A stretch of DNA of 7,063 bases from positions 1 to 7,063 of the forward strand of contig CAZXCE010000446.1 in assembly GCA_964639175.1 (NCBI GenBank), written 5' to 3'. Positions 1 through 5,401 of the stretch are shown here, one piece after another (position 1 is the stretch's first letter; each line of letters begins with the position of its first letter). Position numbers and translations under genes: made by a program. Origin of the DNA: JACQXX01 sp964639175. GTDB taxonomy: Bacteria > Acidobacteriota > Blastocatellia > Chloracidobacteriales > Chloracidobacteriaceae. Under the pieces are notes generated by a model, which worked only from the letters and a program-made list of their open reading frames with translations, made no database searches and had not been told where the DNA came from.

Positions 1-785
1 GGGGGTGGCGTTGGGGTTGAGTGAAGAAAGGCGGCTGGATCGGCCAGAGTGACCGGTGTCGTTGGGTTCACCGATGGAAGACTCATTCCAAAGTAAATAA
101 CCGCCCGTTGGAGCATATCCCGCATCCGGATGACGGTTTGCAGATTCGCAATATTTTTGCTGTAGTCTCTAGTGACCCAGGGCGCCGGTTTGACGGCAAA
201 TTCCATCGCCGCGACCACTGAAGTTTCTGAAGATTCCTCGGGGATTGTGGCTGGATTAACCCGCAACTGGCGAAGTTGCTCGGAAAGATCCTGCATTTGT
301 TTGATGACTTCGCCATAGAGTTTTTCAAACTTGTCGTGCATTTCAATGTTGAGTTGCACGTTTCGGGTCAGAAGCTCAGGGGAAGTGCTGTTTTGGTGAA
401 ACAGTGAATGCAGTGCGCGTTTGGCCGGGAGCTGATTTCGAACCAGTTCATCAAAGGTGCTGGTGCGTTGAACCTGTTTGAGCAGGCTTCCACTTCGATC
501 CAGAATTGATTCTTTTTCCAGGTAATCAACAAATTTAGGCCGGACGATGAGCGGGGTGATGGAGTTGATGAGTGTGACTTCGTCTTTGGCACGAATGCCA
601 ACCCCGGTTTTGGCATCGGGTGAAAAGGCTCTGGTCAACAGAACATTTAACCACTCCCAGTGCTGGTTGGTCGGTAATCCCCCATTGAGCGCCGGGCTGG
701 CCAAATTCAACATTTGATCGGCCCGCAACCGGTGTTGCTCCAAATATTTCCGCAAATCATAGGGTGACGGAACAGCACTGCTCAT
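1..785 (-). CDS. Hypothetical protein, C-terminus cut by window edge
   Basis: The reading frame stays open for 261 codons from the ATG at 785 down to base 3 and continues beyond the window. An in-frame TGA lies two codons upstream of this ATG (before CTT TTT ATG), so the start cannot be further upstream. The visible protein begins MSSAVPSPYDLRKYLEQHRL and has no signal peptide or obvious membrane segment. Residues about 139-175 (core IEMHDKFEKLYGEVIKQMQ) are charged, helical and coiled-coil-like. A Pro/Thr-rich stretch (STPTPP) begins where the window ends. No Shine-Dalgarno is visible before the start. I do not recognise the family and no catalytic motif is evident. The frame is trusted because it is long and uninterrupted, with ordinary codon use. 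The upstream gap holds several inverted repeats that may regulate it. Confidence 0.8.
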   Translation of the reverse strand, partial: MSSAVPSPYDLRKYLEQHRLRADQMLNLASPALNGGLPTNQHWEWLNVLLTRAFSPDAKTGVGIRAKDEVTLINSITPLIVRPKFVDYLEKESILDRSGSLLKQVQRTSTFDELVRNQLPAKRALHSLFHQNSTSPELLTRNVQLNIEMHDKFEKLYGEVIKQMQDLSEQLRQLRVNPATIPEESSETSVVAAMEFAVKPAPWVTRDYSKNIANLQTVIRMRDMLQRAVIYFGMSLPSVNPTTPVTLADPAAFLHSTPTPP

Positions 786-812
786 AAAAAGTCACACGGC
801 CACGCGGGAAAA

Positions 813-839
813 ATTGCAACCGGCATCAATGGTTGCAAT
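813..839 (-). terminator. Terminator-like hairpin in the leader of the partial gene
   Basis: A perfect 9-bp inverted repeat (ATTGCAACC / GGTTGCAAT) encloses a 9-base loop. Read on the minus strand it is followed directly by a T run, which is the layout of an intrinsic terminator. It ends 27 bases before the start codon at 785. It could be an attenuator for that gene, the 3' end of the zinc-ribbon transcript coming from 1085, or a protein-binding dyad. Confidence 0.45.
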
Positions 840-947
840 GCCTGATAAACCCTGACTGGAGTGAAACCAAAAAACTGCCAACCCCTGGAATGGAATCTGA
901 TTGTTCGTTACAAGGAGGCATTCAACGGGAACGTTCACCACAATTGA

Positions 948-963
948 AGAGAGTGAACTCTCT
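948..963. repeat. Perfect dyad AGAGAGT-GA-ACTCTCT
   Basis: Two 7-base arms with a 2-base centre form a compact palindrome in the gap upstream of the partial gene. It may be an operator for a dimeric regulator or a small RNA hairpin. No specific regulator can be named from the sequence. Confidence 0.4.
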
Positions 964-986
964 GTTGATCAGCTTGGGTGCTTTGG

Positions 987-1012
987 CCTTTGAAAAGGTT
1001 TGATTTCAAAGG
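987..1012. repeat. Perfect 9-bp inverted repeat CCTTTGAAA / TTTCAAAGG
   Basis: Nine-base arms flank an 8-base loop, and a further partial copy (TTCAAAG) sits at 1015-1021. The element lies just downstream, in the minus-strand sense, of the candidate promoter at 1020-1050, so it would fall at the start of the leader RNA. Its role is unknown. Confidence 0.4.
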
Positions 1013-1019
1013 AGTTCAA

Positions 1020-1050
1020 AGCATATCGGGATCAGGTGAACCCCTGTCAA
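1020..1050 (-). promoter_or_regulatory. Candidate sigma-70-type promoter for the partial gene
   Basis: On the minus strand a perfect TTGACA (1050-1045) is followed after 19 bases by TATGCT (1025-1020), a 4 of 6 match to the -10 box. The spacer is longer than the ideal 17. If active, it would give a leader of over 200 bases carrying three inverted repeats before the start codon at 785. Confidence 0.33.
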
Positions 1051-1084
1051 CAGTTTTGATCTGGTCGTGCGGCCTGGGCAGGTG

Positions 1085-1762
1085 TTATCCACCAAACCGA
1101 TGACCACAACCAGAGCAAAACCGTGCCCCAAGGGGGTTCATCAACCCACAATCGGGGCAGGTTGGGCTGGAACTGGCAAACGAGTCAACCACTGAGCCAT
1201 TCCCAACCCTGGTTCCACATCGTGAACAAAACATGGCACCAGTTGCCAGAACTGTTTTACATGAGGCACAGCGTACCTCGACAGCCGAAGCAGGGGGAGG
1301 ATAATAAGTTGGAGAGGTATATCCAGCCGGTGGTGGGGGAGAGGAATATGCCGTTCCGGGCGCTGGCGCGCCATTTTGCCGGGCTACAAACGCTTCAATT
1401 TTTTCCCAAACATCTTCCGACAGCTTAAACTGATTGATTGCGCCGACGATTGGAAGCAAAATGAGCGGCGCCAACAACACATAGCCAACCAATCCAATCG
1501 CTGCTTTATCGAGCCACTTGCCATTGCCAACCTCGACGCGCAAACCATCAATCTCGCGGGTCAGGCGCACGGTCAGGGCCGAAGACTGCGCTGTGAGATT
1601 GCTCAGAGTCGATTCTTTTTGAGATTGCAGAATATGACCGTTATTGATCGGGATGATTTGAACCTGATGGCCGTTTAAGACAAAAAACTGCCGCAATTCA
1701 TCCAGCAATGGGTCAAGCGAAATATGAAAGGCATTGGGAAGCCGGTAATATCGGTTCTGCAT
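1085..1762 (-). CDS. Membrane protein with two C-terminal zinc ribbons
   Basis: This 225-residue protein starts at the ATG at 1762. The frame is open further upstream, but those codons give Arg/Phe-rich, non-conserved-looking sequence and run up to the divergent gene, so the MQNRYYRLPN start is preferred. Layout: a soluble N-terminal domain (1-85), one hydrophobic membrane segment (about 88-110, GLVGYVLLAPLILLPIVGAI), a Pro/Tyr-rich linker (about 131-158), then two double-CxxC zinc ribbons. Ribbon 1 uses C165, C168, C179 and C182; ribbon 2 uses C202, C205, C216 and C219, ending CGHRFGG. Such ribbons usually bind structural zinc and mediate protein contacts. The topology suggests a tethered adaptor or sensor, but this is inference. 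It is divergent from the secreted-protein gene. No good Shine-Dalgarno precedes the chosen start. Confidence 0.82.
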   Translation of the reverse strand: MQNRYYRLPNAFHISLDPLLDELRQFFVLNGHQVQIIPINNGHILQSQKESTLSNLTAQSSALTVRLTREIDGLRVEVGNGKWLDKAAIGLVGYVLLAPLILLPIVGAINQFKLSEDVWEKIEAFVARQNGAPAPGTAYSSPPPPAGYTSPTYYPPPASAVEVRCASCKTVLATGAMFCSRCGTRVGNGSVVDSFASSSPTCPDCGLMNPLGARFCSGCGHRFGG

Positions 1763-1781
1763 AGGAGAGTGGCTCTGGGAA

Positions 1782-1809
1782 AATTTAAAATACCAATCAA
1801 GGATGTGAA
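1782..1809 (-). promoter_or_regulatory. Candidate promoter for the zinc-ribbon gene
   Basis: On the minus strand TTCACA (1809-1804, 5 of 6) and TAAATT (1787-1782, 4 of 6) are 16 bases apart. They would place the transcript start just upstream of the ATG at 1762, with a very short leader. The surrounding A/T-rich patch supports it, but the match is moderate. Confidence 0.33.
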
Positions 1810-1991
1810 GTCGGAAGCCACATTGAAAAGACAGCCGTAGAGGTCGCAGTCGCATCAGGTTTATTCTCATCAGAAAACACAGCCGTGGCCTTGCTGCATC
1901 AGACAATGGATTCCTGACAGTGCTCAAATTCAAAATCTCATTCTTCAAACAACAAACTATTTCGAAACTGCGAGATGGAGTAAAAGATACC

Positions 1992-2876
1992 ATGAAAATT
2001 CATAAATTACATGCCCGGCTGGTTTCGCTTTCTCTGGCCGCATCATTATGGGTAGCTGGCTCAGCGCTTGTTACCAGAGGGACACCGCTGGTTGACCCGA
2101 CTCGGACGCCAGATTGTCCAGGCGTGGCGACGATGGATTGCACCGGTGTTCCAGAATTAATTTGTAAAACCGCCTGCAACCAGCATCAATCGCTGGTGAT
2201 CCGTGACCGATGTAAGTATCGGCAACGGCTGCACATGGAACGCTATGAAAAACCAAAAGCCCCTGGTCTTCCTCCTGGTGAACGCAAGCAGTTCCGGGAT
2301 ACGGAAGTTGAAATCGGGTACCAGGTGGATGAAAACGACAAAACCAATTATCTGGTTGTCCCAAGAGTTGTCGCTGACACGGACGACAAAGGCAATCCAA
2401 AAACCAAAGTCAATCCAAAAGAAAGCACTGGCCTCACGTCACAGGCTTTTTTGGATTTGATTTTCTTTCCCTTGCTGCCTGAAAAACTGCCGTATTACGA
2501 GTTTGAACCTGCTCCAGCCGAACGCGAAGGCGAGCGAGCCTTCCGCTTTAAACCCAAAGCGAATATCAAGAGTGTTCCGCTGGCCGTTGGCATTGTCTAT
2601 GTCAATGGTACCACCGGCGATATGCTCACGGTTCAGGTTGAAGCCATGTACAATCTGCAAGTTCTGGACAAGCACCTCAAAGACATCGAATCAATCAGCG
2701 CCACAGTTGATTATTCAGAATTCAACGGTCGGTTCCGAATGCCCACCCTGGCCCGTGGGGAAGGCATCTCCAACGTCACTAAATTCAAAGGGTACTTCAA
2801 ATTCAATTTTGAAGAATCCGCTTATGTGCCAGCTCTGACCTTGCCAAGCTGGTCGGGAATTAGCACCAATAACTAA
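1992..2876 (+). CDS. Secreted protein of unknown function
   Basis: This is a 294-residue protein. The frame opens further upstream at 1920, but the ATG at 1992 gives a clean signal peptide: basic MKIHKLHAR, hydrophobic core LVSLSLAASLWVAG, and a likely cleavage near GSA (residues 23-25). A GGAG at 1977-1980, 11 bases away, supports this start. The mature N-terminal region carries five cysteines (C42, C50, C58, C62, C74), which could form disulfides outside the cytoplasm. An odd number would leave one unpaired. A polar, Lys/Asp-rich middle (about 85-150) follows. The C-terminal half alternates hydrophobic and polar residues (for example GRFRMPTLARGEGISNVTKF), which suggests beta structure. There is no lipobox, no membrane anchor and no recognised enzyme motif. 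I cannot assign a family. Confidence 0.82.
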   Translation: MKIHKLHARLVSLSLAASLWVAGSALVTRGTPLVDPTRTPDCPGVATMDCTGVPELICKTACNQHQSLVIRDRCKYRQRLHMERYEKPKAPGLPPGERKQFRDTEVEIGYQVDENDKTNYLVVPRVVADTDDKGNPKTKVNPKESTGLTSQAFLDLIFFPLLPEKLPYYEFEPAPAEREGERAFRFKPKANIKSVPLAVGIVYVNGTTGDMLTVQVEAMYNLQVLDKHLKDIESISATVDYSEFNGRFRMPTLARGEGISNVTKFKGYFKFNFEESAYVPALTLPSWSGISTNN

Positions 2877-2880
2877 GACG

Positions 2881-3014
2881 ACGGGCTGAAGAAAGCGGGC
2901 TGAGGGCAATTGAAGGGATGAGGGATGAGGGATGAGGGATGAAAGAAAACCAGTTCTTCAACCCGAAGTTTTCAGCCCCAGCCCCAAACCCTCAGCCCGA
3001 AGTTTTCAGCCCCA
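2881..3014. repeat. Imperfect inverted repeat built from GGGCTGAA units
   Basis: Bases 2881-2906 and 2989-3014 are inverted copies of each other, matching at 20 of 26 positions by eye. Each arm holds two GGGCTGAA/G motifs. The left arm reads in the plus sense; the right side has TTCAGCCC or CTCAGCCC at 2971, 2991, 3005 and 3026. The 82-base centre contains a tandem GGGATGA array. It starts right after the stop codon at 2876, so the transcript could end in a long stem. The same motif family recurs at 4094-4130. Confidence 0.65.
2915..2942 (+). repeat. Tandem heptamer GGGATGA, four perfect copies
   Basis: Units are at 2915-2921, 2922-2928, 2929-2935 and 2936-2942 with no mismatch. The array is non-coding and sits in the centre of the GGGCTGAA inverted repeat. 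It resembles, in form only, the short tandem heptamer repeats described in filamentous cyanobacteria. Confidence 0.9.
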
Positions 3015-3058
3015 AGCCCAACTTCTTCAGCCCTGGCCCTCCGCCCCAGGTTTTTCAT

Positions 3059-3087
3059 TTGACAAGACCCAGACCGGGGAGTAGTAT
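3059..3087 (+). promoter_or_regulatory. Promoter for tRNA-Pro: TTGACA, 17 bases, TAGTAT
   Basis: A perfect -35 box TTGACA (3059-3064) and a -10 box TAGTAT (3082-3087, 5 of 6) are separated by the ideal 17 bases. The expected transcript start, near 3094, lies about 20 bases before the mature tRNA-Pro at 3117. As the best-matching promoter in the window, it could also drive acyP and apt by read-through. Confidence 0.85.
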
Positions 3088-3116
3088 CCGTCCCTTTCCA
3101 GGACATTCCAGTTTGA

Positions 3117-3193
<77 letters not shown>

Positions 3194-3204
3194 GGTTATC
3201 CTAA

Positions 3205-3243
3205 AGGAAGGCCATCCGTTCACTTCGAATTGATGGCCTTCTT
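3205..3243 (+). terminator. Hairpin between tRNA-Pro and acyP
   Basis: GGAAGGCCATC pairs with GATGGCCTTCT; with the next A-T pair the stem is 12 bp including one G-T. The loop is 15 bases. The stem is strong but the following sequence (TTGCATTTC) is a poor U tract, so termination may be partial. It could equally serve in tRNA 3' processing or protect the acyP message. Confidence 0.5.
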
Positions 3244-3276
3244 GCATTTCTGAGAGTGGGTTGAGGTGTTGTTCTC

Positions 3277-3555
3277 ATGGCCGTTGTGGCTCGGCGTTTT
3301 GTGATTACTGGCCGTGTGCAGGGAGTTGGGTACCGTTATTACACGCTTCGCGCCGCCTGTCAGTATCAAATCAGAGGATGGGTGCGAAATTTACCTGATG
3401 GCTCAGTCGAAGCCTGGGTTGAAGGCACCCTTGATGCCATTGAAAAGCTCAAACACGATCTCGCCTTTGGTCCGATGTATGCGGAAGTTCGAAAAATCAG
3501 TGAGACCGCCGTCGAACCAACCGGACATTTTGATACATTTCGCATTAATGGATAG
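3277..3555 (+). CDS. acyP: Acylphosphatase
   Basis: This 92-residue protein has the usual size of the family. Acylphosphatase hydrolyses carboxyl-phosphate bonds in small acyl phosphates in the cytoplasm. Both signature motifs are present: GRVQGVGYR (residues 12-20), with the phosphate-binding catalytic Arg20, and GWVRNLPDGSVEAWVEG (34-50), with catalytic Asn38. The 18-residue spacing of Arg and Asn matches known acylphosphatases. A weak GAGG at 3263-3266 is 10 bases from the ATG. Only 33 bases separate the ATG from the preceding hairpin, leaving little room for a promoter, so transcription may come from the tRNA-Pro promoter. The next gene, apt, starts 12 bases after the stop, so the two probably form an operon. 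Confidence 0.96.
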   Translation: MAVVARRFVITGRVQGVGYRYYTLRAACQYQIRGWVRNLPDGSVEAWVEGTLDAIEKLKHDLAFGPMYAEVRKISETAVEPTGHFDTFRING

Positions 3556-3557
3556 GA
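3554..3557 (+). promoter_or_regulatory. apt ribosome binding site overlapping the acyP stop
   Basis: AGGA (3554-3557) begins inside the acyP TAG stop (3553-3555) and is 10 bases from the apt ATG at 3568. The overlap suggests that translation of the two genes is linked. Confidence 0.6.
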
Positions 3558-3567
3558 ATTTTGCTTT

Positions 3568-4089
3568 ATGGATGCTCTTCGTAAACTTGTTCGTGAAGTC
3601 CCGGATTTTCCCAAACCCGGCATTTTGTTTTATGACATCACCACCCTCTTGAAAGATCCTAAAGGGCTCAAGCGTGTCATCAACCGCATGAGCGAAGGCT
3701 TTGCCGGGGAAAAAATTGACGTAGTGGTTGGGATCGAAGCCCGTGGTTTTATTTTTGCTCCGGCTATCGCCTATCACCTGGGCGCCGGTTTTGTTCCGGT
3801 TCGGAAACCCAAAAAGCTCCCAGCCGAAACCGAACGTGAATGCTATGACCTGGAATATGGCAGCGATTGCCTTGAAATCCACAAAGATGCGATTCAGCCC
3901 GGCCAACGGGTCCTGATCGCGGATGATTTACTGGCGACAGGCGGAACGGCCCTGGCCGTCATCAAACTGGTTGAACGCCTTGGTGGAACCATCGCCGGTG
4001 TGACCTTTGTGATTGAACTGGACTTTCTCAACGGTCGTGAAAAACTGGCCGGGTATCACCTTGAATCACTGCTGCGCTATGATTCATAG
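3568..4089 (+). CDS. apt: Adenine phosphoribosyltransferase
   Basis: This 173-residue cytoplasmic purine-salvage enzyme makes AMP and pyrophosphate from adenine and PRPP. The length is typical of bacterial Apt. The N-terminal PDFPKPGILFYDITTLL (12-28) is the family's adenine-side signature. VVGIEARGFIFA (53-64) and VPVRKPKKLPAET (76-88) match the conserved core, including the lysine and arginine region near PRPP. The 13-residue PRPP motif VLIADDLLATGGT (115-127) carries the acidic DD pair and the phosphate loop ATGGT. All key residues are present. The start at 3568 agrees with the family N-terminus (MDALRKLVREVPDFP). It sits 12 bases after acyP and is followed by a GGGCTGAA repeat cluster and tRNA-Arg. 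Confidence 0.97.
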   Translation: MDALRKLVREVPDFPKPGILFYDITTLLKDPKGLKRVINRMSEGFAGEKIDVVVGIEARGFIFAPAIAYHLGAGFVPVRKPKKLPAETERECYDLEYGSDCLEIHKDAIQPGQRVLIADDLLATGGTALAVIKLVERLGGTIAGVTFVIELDFLNGREKLAGYHLESLLRYDS

Positions 4090-4093
4090 CCCA

Positions 4094-4130
4094 GGGCTGA
4101 AAAACCTCGGGCTGAAAAAATTGGGCTGAA
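4094..4130 (+). repeat. Three GGGCTGAA copies downstream of apt
   Basis: Copies lie at 4094-4101, 4109-4116 and 4123-4130, spaced 14-15 bases apart with A-rich linkers. The first two with their linker closely resemble the reverse complement of the right arm at 2989-3014, so this is a second member of a dispersed, orientation-flipped repeat family. A single GGGTTCA follows at 4138-4144. No clear tRNA-Arg promoter is visible between here and 4183. Confidence 0.7.
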
Positions 4131-4182
4131 GACGTTCGGGTTCAAGTGAGTTGAGTTTTTCATTCTGTATCTTTCGAGATTT

Positions 4183-4258
4183 GCTCGCGTAGCTCAGTGG
4201 ATAGAGCAACCGCCTCCTAAGCGGTAGGTCGTGGGTTCGATTCCCGCCGCGAGCACCA
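4183..4258 (+). tRNA. tRNA-Arg (anticodon CCT)
   Basis: The 76-base cloverleaf is complete. The acceptor stem is GCTCGCG/CGCGAGC, with discriminator A4255 and an encoded CCA at 4256-4258. The D arm is GCTC...GAGC. The anticodon stem ACCGC/GCGGT has loop CTCCTAA, with anticodon CCT at 4216-4218, which reads AGG. The T arm is GTGGG-TTCGATT-CCCGC. I see no second copy of its 3' end in the window, so there is no sign of an integrated element here. A long hairpin and then a glycosyltransferase follow within 82 bases. Confidence 0.97.
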
Positions 4259-4277
4259 GCAATGTGTCGTTCATCAT

Positions 4278-4317
4278 ACTGGAGATCGGTTTTGGTTCCC
4301 TCAAAACCATCTCCAGT
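4278..4317 (+). terminator. 16-bp hairpin after tRNA-Arg
   Basis: ACTGGAGAT, a bulged C4287 and GGTTTTG pair with CAAAACC and ATCTCCAGT around a 7-base loop (4295-4301). It is followed by CTTGTTTTG, a modest U tract, so it is a plausible intrinsic terminator for tRNA-Arg. The next gene's Shine-Dalgarno begins 8 bases later. The CAAAACC strand can also pair downstream (see 4298-4332). Confidence 0.7.
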
Positions 4318-4332
4318 CTTGTTTTGAGGGGG
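4298..4332 (+). promoter_or_regulatory. Alternative hairpin covering the glycosyltransferase ribosome binding site
   Basis: CCCTCAAAAC (4298-4307) is perfectly complementary to GTTTTGAGGG (4321-4330) across a 13-base loop, and two G-U pairs can extend it to 4332. The right arm contains the Shine-Dalgarno GAGGGGG (4326-4332), 8 bases before the GTG start at 4341. This fold cannot coexist with the hairpin at 4278-4317, because both use 4302-4307. One state exposes and the other hides the ribosome binding site. The pairing is visible in the sequence; a switching role is inferred. Confidence 0.5.
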
Positions 4333-4340
4333 CTGATATC

Positions 4341-5297
4341 GTGGAGACAGTTGATGTCAGTATTTTGATTTCCACCCGGAATCGAGCGTCCGTTTTGCGG
4401 CAAACGTTGCAGTCGTTGCGCAATCAACACTTGAATGGGATTCGATGGGAAATTGTAGTCGTTGATAATGGAAGTTCGGACGACACGGCTCAGGTTTTAC
4501 ACGAAGCCCAAAGCTGGTTGCCGTTGATTCCGCTGACAGAGCCAACCCCAGGAAAAAATCGGGCATTGAACCGGGCACTTGATGTGGTGACGGGTGAGTT
4601 ACTGATTTTTACTGATGACGACACTGAGCATACGGAACAATGGGTTTCGGAACTGGTCGCTGCCTCGAAACAGTGGCCGGAAGTTTCAATTTTTGGCGGT
4701 CCGGTGATCCCGTTACTGCCACCTGAAACGCCGGAATGGATTCGCCAAAATCGGCGGATTACCTCGATTGCCTTTTCCCATTTCGACCTCAATCACACCG
4801 AAAATACCCGGCTTGAAGATCCAACCCTGCCATTTGGACCCAATTATGCTCTGCGGGCCGCCGCTGTTGATGGAAAGCGTTTTTCATTAAGTCTGGGCCC
4901 CCAGGCGGCGGACCCACAATCACCCCTGGGAGATGAGACCGAGTTCTTAGCCCGGATTTATGAAGAAAATCAGCAAATTGGGTATGTTCCCAGAGCGAAG
5001 GTCTTTCACCGGGTTGAAACGCATCAGCTTGAATCAGCCTGGTTGTTTAACCGGGCGTTTCGATTTGGACGTGGGTTTGTTCATTTTGCACCCAACACCA
5101 CCTCATTTCGGTTGGGTGGTATCCCGGCTCGATTGATCGTTGTCTTCTGCCTTACCTGGTTGTTTCACCACCTGTTCTTCTTTCGGGCGGAGCCGCAAAA
5201 GTTCAAAACCAGTTCAACTCTTCATTTCCTGCGCGGACAGATATTTGAATACCGCCGGCTGCACCGGTCAGATCAGTCAAATTCATACCGGGCCTGA
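4341..5297 (+). CDS. Family 2 glycosyltransferase (first of a tandem pair)
   Basis: This 318-residue protein starts with GTG at 4341, behind the Shine-Dalgarno GAGGGGG. It has a GT-A fold of family 2 type. The nucleotide-binding start is VSILISTRNRASVLRQTLQS (6-25), followed by IVVVDNGSSDDT (38-49). PGKNRALNRAL (70-80) comes next. The metal- and sugar-nucleotide-binding TDDD is at 91-94. LPFGPNYALR (163-172) and the acceptor-side GDETEFLAR (197-205), with the likely catalytic acidic residue, complete the core. The C-terminal region has a hydrophobic stretch (about 261-281, LIVVFCLTWLFHHLFFF), suggesting membrane association. The donor and acceptor sugars cannot be told; a cell-surface polysaccharide or glycolipid is the usual target of such enzymes. 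A close paralogue follows 104 bases downstream. Confidence 0.92.
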   Translation: METVDVSILISTRNRASVLRQTLQSLRNQHLNGIRWEIVVVDNGSSDDTAQVLHEAQSWLPLIPLTEPTPGKNRALNRALDVVTGELLIFTDDDTEHTEQWVSELVAASKQWPEVSIFGGPVIPLLPPETPEWIRQNRRITSIAFSHFDLNHTENTRLEDPTLPFGPNYALRAAAVDGKRFSLSLGPQAADPQSPLGDETEFLARIYEENQQIGYVPRAKVFHRVETHQLESAWLFNRAFRFGRGFVHFAPNTTSFRLGGIPARLIVVFCLTWLFHHLFFFRAEPQKFKTSSTLHFLRGQIFEYRRLHRSDQSNSYRA

Positions 5298-5311
5298 TAC
5301 CATTTTATATT
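5282..5311 (+). promoter_or_regulatory. Candidate promoter for the second glycosyltransferase
   Basis: TTCATA (5282-5287, 4 of 6) and TATATT (5306-5311, 5 of 6) are 18 bases apart, overlapping the end of the first glycosyltransferase. They would give a leader of about 80 bases before the ATG at 5402. The -10 box is good and the -35 box weak. Confidence 0.38.
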
Positions 5312-5362
5312 TCTTCCTCCCGATGAGGAGAAGCTGAAAGAGTTGAGAGAATTGCATTTCCC

Positions 5363-5393
5363 TGAACCCTGCAACCCCGTAACCCCACAACCC
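5363..5393 (+). repeat. Degenerate array of AACCC units in front of the second glycosyltransferase
   Basis: TGAACCC, TGCAACCC, CGTAACCC and CACAACCC follow each other, then TGAA. The last three units are octamers with a constant AACCC and a varying first three bases. The first unit, TGAACCC, is the reverse complement of the GGGTTCA heptamer at 6972-6999. The array fills the region where a Shine-Dalgarno for the ATG at 5402 would be expected. Confidence 0.6.
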
Positions 5394-5401
5394 TGAATGG
5401 T

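Noticed and set aside
1123..1678. Plus-strand open frames opposite the zinc-ribbon gene (1123-1428 and 1376-1678).
   Set aside because: They lie antisense to a gene with clear CxxC and membrane motifs and encode no recognisable features, so they are shadows.
1763..1993. N-terminal extension of the zinc-ribbon protein to an upstream ATG at 1993.
   Set aside because: The extra 77 residues are Arg/Phe-rich with no domain character and would run onto the start of the divergent secreted-protein gene. The ATG at 1762 gives a sensible start and leaves space for promoters.
4131..4182. A promoter for tRNA-Arg (TTGAGT at 4151).
   Set aside because: No acceptable -10 box lies 16-18 bases downstream; the sequence at that distance is TCGAGA. 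The tRNA may be transcribed from further upstream.
4183..4258. tRNA-Arg as an attachment site of an integrated element.
   Set aside because: No second copy of the tRNA 3' end, no integrase and no phage or plasmid genes are visible on either side.
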